A stretch of 64,000 nt of DNA from Oscillospiraceae bacterium (GCA_017428565.1 JAFRQP010000097.1:1-64000); one strand, 5' to 3'. Shown: positions 26,001 to 35,337, counted from the stretch's first letter. Numbers and translations are program-made. Notes: a model not told the origin generated them from the letters alone.

Positions 26001-29000
26001 GCCGTTGACCTGGTACTGGATCTCCAGGTTCTTGTCCTCGGTGGCGTAGATGCGGTACTGGCGGATGGCGTTGTAGATGCCCTGCTCGGAGAAGTCGTCG
26101 GTGTAGATAACGTCGCGGGCGGCGTTGGCGTTGCCCCAGCGGCCCTTGTGGTTGTCCTGGTTGTTGGTGGGACCGACGTGCCAGCCCTTATCCAGCGCCA
26201 TGATGTACTGCTCATAGCTGGGATAGTAGCCGCCGGCGCCGATCTGACCCTCGCCGTTGCCGACCTCAACCAGGAAGATGCGGCTGTCGGTGACGGCATC
26301 CCAGTAGGAGAAGTCGGTGAAGTTGCCGAAGGTCTTGCCCGGGTGGTTGAACTGGCTCAGAGAATTGGCAAGCGCCTCGTTGTCCAGCAGCGCGTAGTAG
26401 GCGCGCATGCCGGCGTCGTTGGTCTTGTTGTTCAGCGTGCTGTTGTTGCGGGAGACGATACCGGGGCTGTTGAAGGTGTTGATGTGGCCGGGACCGCCGG
26501 ACCAGGTCATCTCAAAGCCGGCGATGGCGATGACATTGGACTGTCTGGCGTTGAAGGCCGCAACGGAGCCGCGGTAGCTGTTCCACAGCTGGGTGCTGGC
26601 CGGGGTCATCTGGCTCACGTCGTAGAGCGCAGCCTCCGGGTTCGCAGCAGAGGTGGAATCGAAGTAGTTGGAGTGGTCGGTGAAGGCGACGAACTGGATG
26701 TTATCGCTGGCGGGGATGGCCTCGATGTAATCCAGGGCCGCATCCAGAGAGCCGGAGCCGTCGGAGTAGGTGGTGTGGGAGTGCAGCTGACCGAAGTACA
26801 GCTGGTAGTCCGCCTTGCCCACGGTGAAGCTCCACATCTTCTCGGCGGTCTTGCCGTCGGAGCGGGTCACGGTGACGATGACGGTGCAGCGGCCGTCGGC
26901 CATGTCCTCCTCAGCCTGGTAACGGAGCAGGCCGTTCTCATAGACGGCCTCCACAGGCTGGTCGTTCACGGTCATGGTGAAGACGGCGTTCTCGCCCACG
27001 TTGCCGATCTCGGCGGAGATGACGGGACGCTTGTCATCCATGGTCTGGGCGTTGGCCGCGGGAGTCAGCTTGCCGATGAAGGGCTCGTCCAGCACAGTGA
27101 CGGTCTTGACGCCCTGGTAGGACAGACCGTTGCTGTTGCTGACCTGAACTGTGATCTTGAAGCTGTCCACCACGCCCTGGGCGTCCAGCTCAGCGGCGGG
27201 GATGGTGAAGGAGTAGGTCTTGCCCTCCACCGCGAAGTCGGTGACGGTGTTGGTCACATCGCCCACGGTGTAGGTGATGTCGATGCTGCTGATCTCGGGG
27301 GCCAGGTCGTCCAGGGTGAACTTGACCTCGTAGTCCTGCTCGATGTAGCGGGAATCCTCGCAGGCGAACTGGACAGAGGGCACCTGGGCCACGCCGTTGA
27401 CAACAGCGGTGCCGTCGGCCACGGGGTAGAAGTTGAAGAGGAAGATGTCCTTATCGGTGGACTTGAAGGTCCAGCCGGAGAAGTTGCCGGAGAAGAACTC
27501 GATGCAGACGGGGTTGCCGTTGTAGTTGGCGGTCTTGTTGTAGATGATGTAGCCGGAGCCGTTCTTGGTGAGATACCACTTGGCGTACTCGTCGATCTCA
27601 TCCTGGAGGAAGAGCTCCTCGGCGTTGTTGGTGGCCAGATACTTGCCGCCGCACTCGAAGATGTAGTAGCGGCCCGGGTTGTCGGCCACGGTGAAGACCA
27701 GAGCACCGTTGGAGACATTGGCCTTGCCGCCGGAGATGGTGGCGGGCACGTTGGTGAAGGCATTGCCCATGTCGGTGGGGATGCCCAGCACGCCCTCGGC
27801 AGGCCCGTTGTAGAAGACATAGCTGCTGCCCTTGTTCAGCACCTGATCCCAGGTGCCGTCGTCAGTCTCCTCGGAGGCGTCCGCGGGATCGACGATGTAG
27901 AACTGCAGGCCGTAGTTGGCTTCGGTGGGAGTGCCGGTGGAGTAGCCGGAGAAGACCTCAGTGCCGTTCTTCACGAAGGCCTCCACATAGCAGCCGCTGC
28001 CGTTCAGGGTCAGGGTGCTGTTGCAGATGAACCAGGTGTGGGTCGCGGCGTTGCAGGGATCGATGTGCCAGGTGGAGACGGTCTCATCATTATAGTTGGG
28101 ATTCACCGTCAGCTCCACATAGTTGCCGCTGAGCCAGGCGGAGAGCACGTTGTCGCCGTTGGAGAAGCTGTAGGTGCCGTCCTCGTTGACGGAGACAGTC
28201 CACACCAGAGGCGCGGTAAAGCTATCGGTCACAGGGCCGACGGCCTTGAGGTACCAGTCGCCGTTGGGAACGGAGCTGGCCGCAGTCTTATGGGTGGGGC
28301 TGTAGATCAGCACGGTGGCGCCGTCGGTGAGCTGGCTCCGATCGGTGACCAGGGTGCCGACCTTGATGCTGTCGTCGCCGGGCTGCCCGCCGCCGGAGGG
28401 AACCTCGGCCTCAGCGCCCTTCTTGTAGAAGGTGATGCCGAAGGCGTTCTTGTTCACGCCGCTCTCGTTCTGGGCGTAGAGGGTGTAGCCGCTGTAGTAC
28501 TCCAGGTAGATATGGTCGTAGTTGCCGCCGTCCATCTCGCCCAGGTACAGGTAGTAGTTGAAGTCCTCCGCGTCGGGGCCGGTCAGGGTCCACTTGGTGT
28601 AGGTGGCGCCGGTCAGCGTGATGTTATTGTAGGTCTTGTCGCCGCTGACGCGCACGCTGCCGCCCAGCACCAGGTCGCCCTGGGTGAAGGTGTAGGTGCC
28701 GTCGGCGTTGACGCTGACGGTCCAGGCAACGGAGGCGTCCTCGGTGGTGATCACGCCGTTCTCGGGGGTCAGAGCCACGCCCGCAACCTTGTAGTTGGAC
28801 AGACTGTTGCCCAGGGCCGTGCCGCTGGCCGCGTTGTAGAGGATCACGGTGTCGCCGTCAGCCAGGGTGCTGGCAAGGCCGTAGGTGTCGCCGGCAGGGG
28901 GCTCGGGCGGCTGCTCCGCCGGGGCGGGCACCAGGTAGAACTGCATGCCGTAGGCCTTCTCGGTGAGCCTGTCGGCGGCGGTGCTGTAGCCGCAGAAGAC

Positions 29001-32000
29001 CAGCACGCCGGACACGCCGTCCACCTTCTTGCCGTAGACCTCGATGTAGGACTTGCCGTAGCTGGTGGTCAGGCTGGAAGAGGACATGTAGAAGGTGGAG
29101 GTTTCCGCGTTGCAGGTCTCCAGATTCCAGCTGACATCAGTGGCGTCGTTGTAGGAACCCTTGTTGGTCAGCTCCACGTAGGTACCGCTCAGCCAGGCGG
29201 CCACGGTGTAGCTGTCCTGGGTGAAGGTGTAGCTGCCGTCCTCGTTGACGGTGACCTTCCAGATCTGGTTGGCCGCAGGCTCCGCAACCTCATTGTCGTT
29301 GATGGTGGCCTCGGCGCCCAGCAGGTACCAATCCTGGTAGGTCTCGGAGGTCATGGCCAGACCGTTGCCGGGATTGTAGATGACCACGTAGGAACCGTCG
29401 GTCAGATCGGCCAGATCGGTGACCAGGCCGGTCTTCTCGGGCTCGGGGATGGTGCCGTAGAAGTCGAAGGTGTAGATCGTCGGATTGTTCGTGTTCAGGC
29501 TATAGACCGTGAAGTAGCCGCCGTAGTACTCAAGATACTGGGCCTTGCCGTTGTACTGTGCGTTGGCGCACTTGATATAGTAGCCGCCCTCGGCAGTCTC
29601 CAGCTCGAACAGCGTGTTCTCGCCGGCCTCGGTCACAAACTGCACGTTGGTGCCGTCGGCCATCAGATACTTGCCGTCCTCGGTGACAAAGCTGTACTTG
29701 CCGTTCTCATCCACCTGGACGGTGAGGTAGGCCATGGCATCGGTCAGCGTGATCTTGCCTTCGGTCAGGCCGCCGTCAACCGCTACCTGCTCCATCTTCC
29801 GGTTGTTGTAGTTGTACTCCTCAAGGCCCATGACCTTGTCGGCCGCCGGGTAGTGGATGACGACCTTGTCGCCGTCAGCAGGTGCTTCCTCAAGCTTCTC
29901 CAGGGTGACGACTTCGGGAACCACGGGCTCCTCGGTCACGATGGTGATGCGGCCCTGGCCGCGGGGATTGCTGTAGGCCTCGGTGACCGCGTGCTCATGC
30001 TCGCCGTCGCCGGGCAGGGACTGGATGTAGTTGATGAGGACCTTGTTGTCCAGCATCACCTCATCCTGCAGGATCGTCACGTTCTTCGTGCCGAACATGC
30101 CGTAGCCGTCGCCCTGGTTCTTCAGCATGTAGTTGTGGGACGCCAGCTTGTAGGTCTTGTTCAGATCCAGAGGCTCATACTCGCCGGTCTCCTTGTTCAG
30201 GACCTGCACGTTCTGCACGCGGTAGGTGTCCAGACCCGCCGTGCCGACCCAAACCTTGCTGTCGTCCAGCGTCACGTTGGCCGGCAGGTAGGTGTGGATC
30301 TCATAGGTCAGACCCGCAACCTGCAGGAAGCCGCCGTTCTCGCCCGGGCAGACCCGCGCGCCCATCTCCAGAGCGTCCAGAATCTGCTGGCCGCTGACCT
30401 CCACCAGGCAGGCTGCGTTGCCGTAGGGGTGCACGTTCAGGATCTGCCCGTAGGTGATGTCGCCAGCCGGAATGTCCGCACGCACGCCGCCGCCGTTGAC
30501 AAACGCAACGTCAGCGTCCAGCATGTACAGATATCCGTCCGCGCACAGGTCGCCCAGGTTCGTCTCTGCGCTGCGCACCGCGCGGTTCCCCGTCTCGGGA
30601 TCCTTCGTGGTCAGGTCGTAAGGCGTGTAGGCCACAACCTCCTGCAGCAGAGACTCATACTGCGCCTTGATGCCGGCAATGTACGCCGCCGTATCCGCGT
30701 CGTCCTGCACCTTCTCGGACGCGGGCAGCAGCTCGATCTTCAGGCTGCCGTCCTCCAGGAAGCTCAGCTTGCCGATGTTCGCGAGCTTCGTACCCGTCTG
30801 TCCGTGCAGAACCGCCTTGCCGTCCTTGTCCGTGAGCTGGGTGTTGATCGTGCTGTGGCTGTGGCCGTCGATCACAGCGTCCACGCCGCTCACATGCGCG
30901 ATCACTTCCGGAGCCGTCCAGGGAGAGGACTGCTCGTCGATGCCCAGGTGACCCACCAGAATGACGTAGTCCGCGCCTTCGGCTCTGGCCGCGTCAACCG
31001 CAGCCTGGGTCGCGGTGTACAGACCCTCGCCGGTGCTGTCCTGGCAGAAGCCGTAAATGTACTCGCCCGCCTCGTTCTGGAAGTAGACCGGCGTAGACTT
31101 GGTCAGCGACTCGGGCGTGCAAACGCCCACGATGGCCACCTTCTTGCCGTCCGCCTCAAAAATCTTGTAGGCGTCCAGCACGGGAGTGGTGGGCTCGCCG
31201 TTCACGTAGTTCATGAAGTTCGCCGACACGTAGGGATAATTGGCTTTCTCCACGTTCGCGAAGAAGCGAGGCATGGTGTAGTCGAACTCGTGGTTGCCGG
31301 GCACCGCCACGTCATAGCCCACGAAGTTCATGATGTCGATGATGTAGCCGCCTTCGCTCAGGGTGCCGATGGGGCCGCCCTGCACGTGGTCGCCCGCGTC
31401 AACCAGAAGGACCGTGTTGCCCTCGGCCTCCAGGCTCTTCTTCAGATCGGCAAGGCCGGCGTAGCCCCAGCCGTCCTCGATGCCGCAGTGCACGTCGTTG
31501 GTGAAGAGGATCACCAGGCCCGGATCGACCTCAGGCTCGGGATCCACGGGAGCGACCCAGGGGGTGATCTCCTCGGCCTTGGTGTTGCGCAGCTGCAGGG
31601 TATTGAAGATGCCCACGGCGCCGGTGAAGTTGATGACGTCACCCACGGCCAGGGCGGGATCCGCAACCGCCTTGAAGATCGGCATGCTGTTGCCGGCCTC
31701 GTCCTCGACGGTGGTGTTGTTGCCGTCGATGGCGGTGACCGTCAGCTTCTCGATGGTCACATAGCTGCACACGTCCGCCTCGGTGAGCTCGCCCAGCGTG
31801 GTGGTCCTGGGCGCAAGGGTCATGCCCTCGGACTTCTCAACAGTGGCGCTGCCCAGCTCCGGCAGGCCCTTATAGGCGGTGCGGGAGCCGGTGCCGATCA
31901 GCGTGTCGCCCAGCGCGATGGAGGAATCCGCCGCACTGAGGTACAGGCAGATGGCGCCCGTCTCGTCCTGCACATAGACGTTCTTGCCGTCCACCATGGT

Positions 32001-32696
32001 GACGACGCCCTTGACGGTGAACTCGCCGCTGGAAGCGGCCAGCACGTCACCGATGGGGGTGATGGTCACCGCCGGGGGCTCGGTGGGCTGAGGCTCGTCG
32101 GTGGGGGCGGGCGTCTCGGTGGGATCCGGGGTCTCGCCGCCGTCGTTCAGCTTCCAGACCTGGGTGGTACCGGTAATGTTGGCGTTGACCGTCTTGTAGC
32201 TGCGCCAGTCGGGCCCATTCTGTCCCGCGGTGGTGGCACCAATATAGCGGTCCTGGGTACCGTCGCTGGCCTTGAAGTGATTCTGCTCGAACGACCAGGC
32301 AGCGGAAGTGCCGCTGATCCGGACGCCGTTGTTGTTGTTGACCACATACAGGCCGCCGTTGGGTCCGGTGATGGTGTAAGTGCCGTCCTCCTGGGGCGCG
32401 ATCGTCCAGCCGTAGTCAGCCGCGCTGCCAAGCGTCAGCGTGGTTCCGTCCGGCGTGACAGCCTCGGCCTTGGGGCCGGAATTTGTTGCCGCCGCTGTCG
32501 GCAGCACATAGGTCGTGTTATTGCTATCCAGGGTCATGGTGATCGCAACCGTATCGTCGGCCGTGATCTGGTCGAGCGTCGTTTGCGTCCAAGTGGTAGA
32601 TTCCTCAGCATACGCCAAGGTGGTCGGCATGAGCGAAAGCGTCATGGCGACCAGCAGGACAATTGCGAGGAATCTGCTTGTCCTCCGTTGCTTCAT
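23034..32696 (-). CDS. Giant secreted multidomain 5'-nucleotidase/PHP phosphoesterase
   Basis: This 3220-residue protein has a Sec signal peptide (residues 1-29, MKQRRTSRFLAIVLL... to AYA). An OB-like domain follows at about 209-345 (VKGVVTMVDGKNVYVQD). Next is a UshA-type 5'-nucleotidase: metallophosphatase about 395-640 (FTNDVHCG, GDHVQGG, GNHEFDY, GHSHS) and C-domain about 690-910. About five related beta-rich repeats of roughly 175 residues fill 930-1780, each with WTVSVN(A/E)DGTY-like strands. Then come Ig-like segments, a PHP/CehA-type hydrolase near 1970-2230 (LHSHTTYSDG, FTDHSNY), a GAT-like region about 2430-2700, and OB-like domains around 2740-2960. No LPXTG or SLH anchor is seen. 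It may degrade extracellular nucleotides or nucleic acids. AAGGAGGT precedes the ATG at 32696. Confidence 0.88.
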   Translation of the reverse strand: MKQRRTSRFLAIVLLVAMTLSLMPTTLAYAEESTTWTQTTLDQITADDTVAITMTLDSNNTTYVLPTAAATNSGPKAEAVTPDGTTLTLGSAADYGWTIAPQEDGTYTITGPNGGLYVVNNNNGVRISGTSAAWSFEQNHFKASDGTQDRYIGATTAGQNGPDWRSYKTVNANITGTTQVWKLNDGGETPDPTETPAPTDEPQPTEPPAVTITPIGDVLAASSGEFTVKGVVTMVDGKNVYVQDETGAICLYLSAADSSIALGDTLIGTGSRTAYKGLPELGSATVEKSEGMTLAPRTTTLGELTEADVCSYVTIEKLTVTAIDGNNTTVEDEAGNSMPIFKAVADPALAVGDVINFTGAVGIFNTLQLRNTKAEEITPWVAPVDPEPEVDPGLVILFTNDVHCGIEDGWGYAGLADLKKSLEAEGNTVLLVDAGDHVQGGPIGTLSEGGYIIDIMNFVGYDVAVPGNHEFDYTMPRFFANVEKANYPYVSANFMNYVNGEPTTPVLDAYKIFEADGKKVAIVGVCTPESLTKSTPVYFQNEAGEYIYGFCQDSTGEGLYTATQAAVDAARAEGADYVILVGHLGIDEQSSPWTAPEVIAHVSGVDAVIDGHSHSTINTQLTDKDGKAVLHGQTGTKLANIGKLSFLEDGSLKIELLPASEKVQDDADTAAYIAGIKAQYESLLQEVVAYTPYDLTTKDPETGNRAVRSAETNLGDLCADGYLYMLDADVAFVNGGGVRADIPAGDITYGQILNVHPYGNAACLVEVSGQQILDALEMGARVCPGENGGFLQVAGLTYEIHTYLPANVTLDDSKVWVGTAGLDTYRVQNVQVLNKETGEYEPLDLNKTYKLASHNYMLKNQGDGYGMFGTKNVTILQDEVMLDNKVLINYIQSLPGDGEHEHAVTEAYSNPRGQGRITIVTEEPVVPEVVTLEKLEEAPADGDKVVIHYPAADKVMGLEEYNYNNRKMEQVAVDGGLTEGKITLTDAMAYLTVQVDENGKYSFVTEDGKYLMADGTNVQFVTEAGENTLFELETAEGGYYIKCANAQYNGKAQYLEYYGGYFTVYSLNTNNPTIYTFDFYGTIPEPEKTGLVTDLADLTDGSYVVIYNPGNGLAMTSETYQDWYLLGAEATINDNEVAEPAANQIWKVTVNEDGSYTFTQDSYTVAAWLSGTYVELTNKGSYNDATDVSWNLETCNAETSTFYMSSSSLTTSYGKSYIEVYGKKVDGVSGVLVFCGYSTAADRLTEKAYGMQFYLVPAPAEQPPEPPAGDTYGLASTLADGDTVILYNAASGTALGNSLSNYKVAGVALTPENGVITTEDASVAWTVSVNADGTYTFTQGDLVLGGSVRVSGDKTYNNITLTGATYTKWTLTGPDAEDFNYYLYLGEMDGGNYDHIYLEYYSGYTLYAQNESGVNKNAFGITFYKKGAEAEVPSGGGQPGDDSIKVGTLVTDRSQLTDGATVLIYSPTHKTAASSVPNGDWYLKAVGPVTDSFTAPLVWTVSVNEDGTYSFSNGDNVLSAWLSGNYVELTVNPNYNDETVSTWHIDPCNAATHTWFICNSTLTLNGSGCYVEAFVKNGTEVFSGYSTGTPTEANYGLQFYIVDPADASEETDDGTWDQVLNKGSSYVFYNGPAEGVLGIPTDMGNAFTNVPATISGGKANVSNGALVFTVADNPGRYYIFECGGKYLATNNAEELFLQDEIDEYAKWYLTKNGSGYIIYNKTANYNGNPVCIEFFSGNFSGWTFKSTDKDIFLFNFYPVADGTAVVNGVAQVPSVQFACEDSRYIEQDYEVKFTLDDLAPEISSIDITYTVGDVTNTVTDFAVEGKTYSFTIPAAELDAQGVVDSFKITVQVSNSNGLSYQGVKTVTVLDEPFIGKLTPAANAQTMDDKRPVISAEIGNVGENAVFTMTVNDQPVEAVYENGLLRYQAEEDMADGRCTVIVTVTRSDGKTAEKMWSFTVGKADYQLYFGQLHSHTTYSDGSGSLDAALDYIEAIPASDNIQFVAFTDHSNYFDSTSAANPEAALYDVSQMTPASTQLWNSYRGSVAAFNARQSNVIAIAGFEMTWSGGPGHINTFNSPGIVSRNNSTLNNKTNDAGMRAYYALLDNEALANSLSQFNHPGKTFGNFTDFSYWDAVTDSRIFLVEVGNGEGQIGAGGYYPSYEQYIMALDKGWHVGPTNNQDNHKGRWGNANAARDVIYTDDFSEQGIYNAIRQYRIYATEDKNLEIQYQVNGEPLGTIFTEVPEELNFVVTLYDPDSSDSISKVELVANSGAVAYTWNDANELASGQLEVTLAPTYSYYFVRVTQKDGDLAVTAPVWVGESLKLGISSVECSASTPVTGEEFTLTTTFYNSESMPATIKSITYTTNGSMVLGTDTAAGQIPASSTSTAEFKYTPDKAKIMTITVTAVVELDGVEYTFSKDIELEVKDAESLVYIGIDASHYNEYVAGNYKDSMGNFGALAAGYGVRTVELKTSEELIAACSNEKYVAIIFTAPSRRLAAAQSDPKVYSEEELAAIAAFNQAGGQVIVCGWGDNYENYSLPAGTKHMAETQNELLAALGSSIRLGDDEVMDDELNGGQSQRLYFDAFNFDSYLMDGVIVDPENPNDREYSEVYSNYGGCSVFFEGEGVPATVTPIVYGHATTYTQDCDSDGRNQLVYPYGDGNRVVVMASEQMEGKGLVIVAGAAFMSNFEVQAAVSSGSTDADNQKNYANYKICENLVKGFNELKITPIAEVQAQTEIGLVYTIEGVVTSNASGYDKDTAFFDCIYVQDDTAGICCFPVSGNYKIGDVVRITGYTDFYQAEMELQVMSIEIIGETEPVEPIEVTAAQINDLSVLGSLVTLHGYVESFEYENGLIQTIMVRDPDGDLARVFIDGYITTAEDVQNLTLGCWVSATGISSYDDTWKDTEYFPRIRIRNRADIVCTAAEIGDVAVVSGRSLSLNGKISMNIYLELPETLLEDEAAYVTIDGTSYLISKAKTTQLNGKTLYRFSTNLKFTQLTEERVLRVYTGEGEAVRLLNLKGEDLTETGYVFSAQAYIEYVRENVSDEKLLNLMNTLSDVGSLAQAQFNYKVDTRAELVGDLDSVTAENVSEFAMVLDAAEGSGISYYGSSLLLEENTTIRHYFTVTGSISQFTFKVDGKTVTPVKKGSYYYVEISNIAAKDLDKSFHLEVSSKTNGVVISLDYSAMSYVCKVLNSDNATETLKDLLKALYLYNQAANEYFG

Positions 32697-32753
32697 GAAG
32701 TGACCTCCTTCTACAAATTCTGCGCGCTTCCCTGCGCACAAATTCACAGAGTA

Positions 32754-32759
32754 AGTATA
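32754..32759 (-). promoter_or_regulatory. Extended -10 promoter of the giant gene
   Basis: On the minus strand TGGTATACT provides an extended -10 box (TATACT at 32759-32754), while the -35 region is poor. It lies about 58 bases before the start codon. Confidence 0.4.
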
Positions 32760-32901
32760 CCACAAGACAGGGGCCGGCGAAAAGAGAAAAAACGAAAAAA
32801 TGCTTGAGTATTTTCCACGCATTTTCAGCCCCGTTTTTGTGCGCTTTTCCGAACTTTTGTCTTATGTAAACCCTGTTTTCCCTTAGATGCTTCCGGACGA
32901 C

Positions 32902-32930
32902 TTGACACTGATTTCAAATCTTGCTATGCT
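32902..32930 (+). promoter_or_regulatory. Promoter of the YibE/F-Nudix operon
   Basis: TTGACA (32902-32907) and TATGCT (32925-32930) are 17 bases apart, directly upstream of the YibE/F gene. Confidence 0.75.
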
Positions 32931-32988
32931 GTATGACGCTGTATTTGCTGTGAATTCGATTTGCATTTTTGGAGAAAGAAGGCCCGAC

Positions 32989-34173
32989 ATGAAAAAAGCC
33001 TCTCCTGACAGACGCATTGGGGACCGGCTGCGGCGGGACTGGCCCGCCCTGCTGGTGCTGCTGCTGGCGGCGCTGCTGTTTCTGGGCGTGCGGCTCTCAC
33101 TGCGGGAGGAGCGGACGGAAGCCGCGGCGCCCGGGGACTACGTGGAATACGAGCGCGGCGTCGTCACCGCGATCCTGTCCGACAGCTGCTTTTCCGACCC
33201 CGTCTCCGAGGGGGCGCTGCGCGGCGTCCAGGATCTGATCGTAACGGCGGAGACCGGACAGTACGCAGGCACCACCTTTATGGCCAAGAACTACGTCTAT
33301 CCCATGTACGGCGGGGCGGTGAAGGAGGGGGACAGCGTCTCTCTCATCCTCTCTACCTACTCCAACGGCCAGGTCTTTGCGGAGGTCTTTCAGTATAACC
33401 GCATCACGCCCCTGCTGATCGTGATCGGCATCTTCTTCGCCGTCACCCTTCTGGTGGGCCGCGGGACCGGGGCCCGGTCTCTGGTGGCTCTGGTGATCAC
33501 GGTGCTCTGCCTCTTTACCATCCTCTTCCCGCTGCTGATGCGCGGCGCGCCGACCCTGCTCACGGTTTTCCTGGTCTGCGCCTACATCACAGCGGTCAGC
33601 TTCACGATCCTGGGCGGCGTCCGCCGCAAAAGTCTCTGCGCCATGCTGGGCACCCTGGCGGGGGTCGCCATCGCGCTGCTCTTCGGGCTGCTGGCCCAGG
33701 CGCTGTGCCGGGTGAACGGCCTGAACACCGGCTCGGAGCCCATCGGCTATCTGACCCAGCTGAGAAACGACGGCGTCCCGGTGAGGATGAAGGGTCTGCT
33801 GGCCGCAGGCGTCACCGTCAGCGCCCTGGGTGCGGTGATGGACGTGGCCATGAGCATCTCCTCCGCCCTGGAGGAGGTCCACGGGGCCAATCCCGCCCTG
33901 GGCTTCCGGGCCCTGTTCCGCTCCGGCATGAACATCGGCAAGGACATGGTGGGCACCATGACCAACACCCTGATCCTGGCCTTCCTGGGCAGCAGCTTCA
34001 CCACGATCCTCTATCTTTACGCGCTGGGCCTCTCCCCCTACCAGCTTCTGCCCAGCGCCTACCTCTCCGTGGAGGTGGTCAGCGGCGTTTCCAGCAGCAT
34101 CGGTATGATCCTGGCCATCCCGCTCACCGCCGCCGTCAGCGCCCTGTGGCTGGACCGGAGGAAGCGGGCATGA
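32989..34173 (+). CDS. YibE/F family membrane protein
   Basis: This 394-residue protein matches the YibE/F family: an N-terminal membrane anchor (about 19-36), an extracellular OB-like domain (about 45-140), then seven or so helices with the conserved ILGGVRRKSLCAMLGT and GAVMDVAMSISSAL motifs. Family members are poorly characterised; roles in transport are proposed for some. The start at 32989 follows GGAGAAAG. Its stop shares bases with the Nudix gene start (ATGA), so the two are coupled. Confidence 0.9.
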   Translation: MKKASPDRRIGDRLRRDWPALLVLLLAALLFLGVRLSLREERTEAAAPGDYVEYERGVVTAILSDSCFSDPVSEGALRGVQDLIVTAETGQYAGTTFMAKNYVYPMYGGAVKEGDSVSLILSTYSNGQVFAEVFQYNRITPLLIVIGIFFAVTLLVGRGTGARSLVALVITVLCLFTILFPLLMRGAPTLLTVFLVCAYITAVSFTILGGVRRKSLCAMLGTLAGVAIALLFGLLAQALCRVNGLNTGSEPIGYLTQLRNDGVPVRMKGLLAAGVTVSALGAVMDVAMSISSALEEVHGANPALGFRALFRSGMNIGKDMVGTMTNTLILAFLGSSFTTILYLYALGLSPYQLLPSAYLSVEVVSGVSSSIGMILAIPLTAAVSALWLDRRKRA

Positions 34174-34652
34174 GAAACACCACGCTCTGCTATCTCTATC
34201 GGGGCCGGGAGGCGCTGATGCTCCACCGGGTCAAGAAGGCCGTGGACGAGAACAAGGACAAGTGGATCGGCATCGGCGGCAAGTTCGAGGAGGGCGAGAG
34301 CCCGGAGGACTGTCTGCTGCGGGAGGTCCGGGAGGAGACGGGGCTGACGCTCACCGCCTGGCGCTATCGCGGCATCGTCACATTCGTCTCCGACGAATGG
34401 GGCACGGAGTACATGCACCTCTTCACCGCCGACGCCTGGAAAGGCGACCTGCGGCAGGACTGCGACGAGGGCGTGCTGGAGTGGATCGACCGGAAAAAGC
34501 TGACGGAGCTGCCCATCTGGGAGGGGGACAGGATCTTCCTCCGGCTGCTGGAGGAAGACGCGCCTTTCTTCTCCCTGAAGCTGCGCTACGAGGGCGACCG
34601 GCTGGCTGAGGCCGTGCTGAACGGAAAGAAGCTGACGCTCGGGAGGATTTGA
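34170..34652 (+). CDS. Nudix hydrolase, MutT-like
   Basis: This 160-residue protein contains a complete Nudix box, G-x5-E-x7-REVREETGL, near residues 36-58. It probably hydrolyses an oxidised or surplus nucleoside diphosphate derivative such as 8-oxo-dGTP; substrate is inferred from the MutT/YtkD-like layout (CYLYRGREALMLHRVKK). It overlaps the YibE/F stop by four bases, and an unrecognised gene follows one base after its stop codon. Confidence 0.92.
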   Translation: MRNTTLCYLYRGREALMLHRVKKAVDENKDKWIGIGGKFEEGESPEDCLLREVREETGLTLTAWRYRGIVTFVSDEWGTEYMHLFTADAWKGDLRQDCDEGVLEWIDRKKLTELPIWEGDRIFLRLLEEDAPFFSLKLRYEGDRLAEAVLNGKKLTLGRI

Positions 34653-34653
34653 T

Positions 34654-35289
34654 ATGATCCCCGTTCCGAATCATTTACGCAGACTCGCCGTCGATGCGCA
34701 GGAACGCAAGGGGTTTGTTTGCTTCTCGCTTTGCTGCCCCTGCGGGTCGGAGACGTTTTTCCTGGAGCAAAACGATCTGTCCCCCAAAGAGAAAGCTGCG
34801 GAAAGGAACCGCAGCAAGGCCCTGCTTCGCTTTTATGAGAGCTGTCCCTATGGCTTTACGTACAGCTACGACGACGAGGGGCTGCATTACTGGCGCTTTC
34901 TCTCCGCCCTGGGAGCCAAGGGGGAACGGGAGGAGGTCTTCATTCCACCCGCCCCTCTCACCCCGCTCTTTGCTGTTGTTCGATGCCGCTGCCCTCTCTG
35001 CGGGGAAACGAACACCGTGTTTGACAGCCGCCTCCATGGTTATGATGCAGTGACCTCATCAGATCCTCCGGTGCCTGGCGGAGAAGCGACTTACTTCCGG
35101 CTGCGGACGAAGCACCCGGTACGCCTGCAGGTGGAAATTGAAAACGATCCCAGCCTGGAAGCGTTTAACAACAACTCCGGCCTGGCTTTCACCGAGCAGC
35201 AATACGCGGACGCCTTCACTTGGATCATTATCCGCGGTATCTCTTCGGCAGGGAAAAAGGTTAAGCTGTTTGACTGTGAAACGGCATAA
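34654..35289 (+). CDS. Unrecognised protein with two Cys-pair clusters
   Basis: This 211-residue protein is not recognised. Two cysteine clusters (LCCPCG near residue 27 and RCRCPLCGE near 111) suggest a zinc ribbon. The protein is otherwise soluble and has no signal peptide. It starts one base after the Nudix stop with GGGAGG upstream, so it belongs to the same operon. The GC content of the first half is lower than that of its neighbours. Confidence 0.6.
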   Translation: MIPVPNHLRRLAVDAQERKGFVCFSLCCPCGSETFFLEQNDLSPKEKAAERNRSKALLRFYESCPYGFTYSYDDEGLHYWRFLSALGAKGEREEVFIPPAPLTPLFAVVRCRCPLCGETNTVFDSRLHGYDAVTSSDPPVPGGEATYFRLRTKHPVRLQVEIENDPSLEAFNNNSGLAFTEQQYADAFTWIIIRGISSAGKKVKLFDCETA

Positions 35290-35337
35290 ACGGAAAGCGT
35301 GAAGGAAGATGGATTCTCCCTTCACGCTTTCCGTTTC
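35289..35337. terminator. Bidirectional terminator
   Basis: AACGGAAAGCGTGAAGG pairs with its complement at 35319-35335 over a 13-base loop, between the YibE/F operon and convergent copA. Confidence 0.8.

Noticed and set aside
22875..32807. 3310-codon open frame on the plus strand
   Set aside because: It is the codon-register mirror of the giant minus-strand gene, which has a signal peptide, domains and a ribosome binding site; the translation of the plus frame is a low-complexity Val/Gly/Asp/His string without domains.
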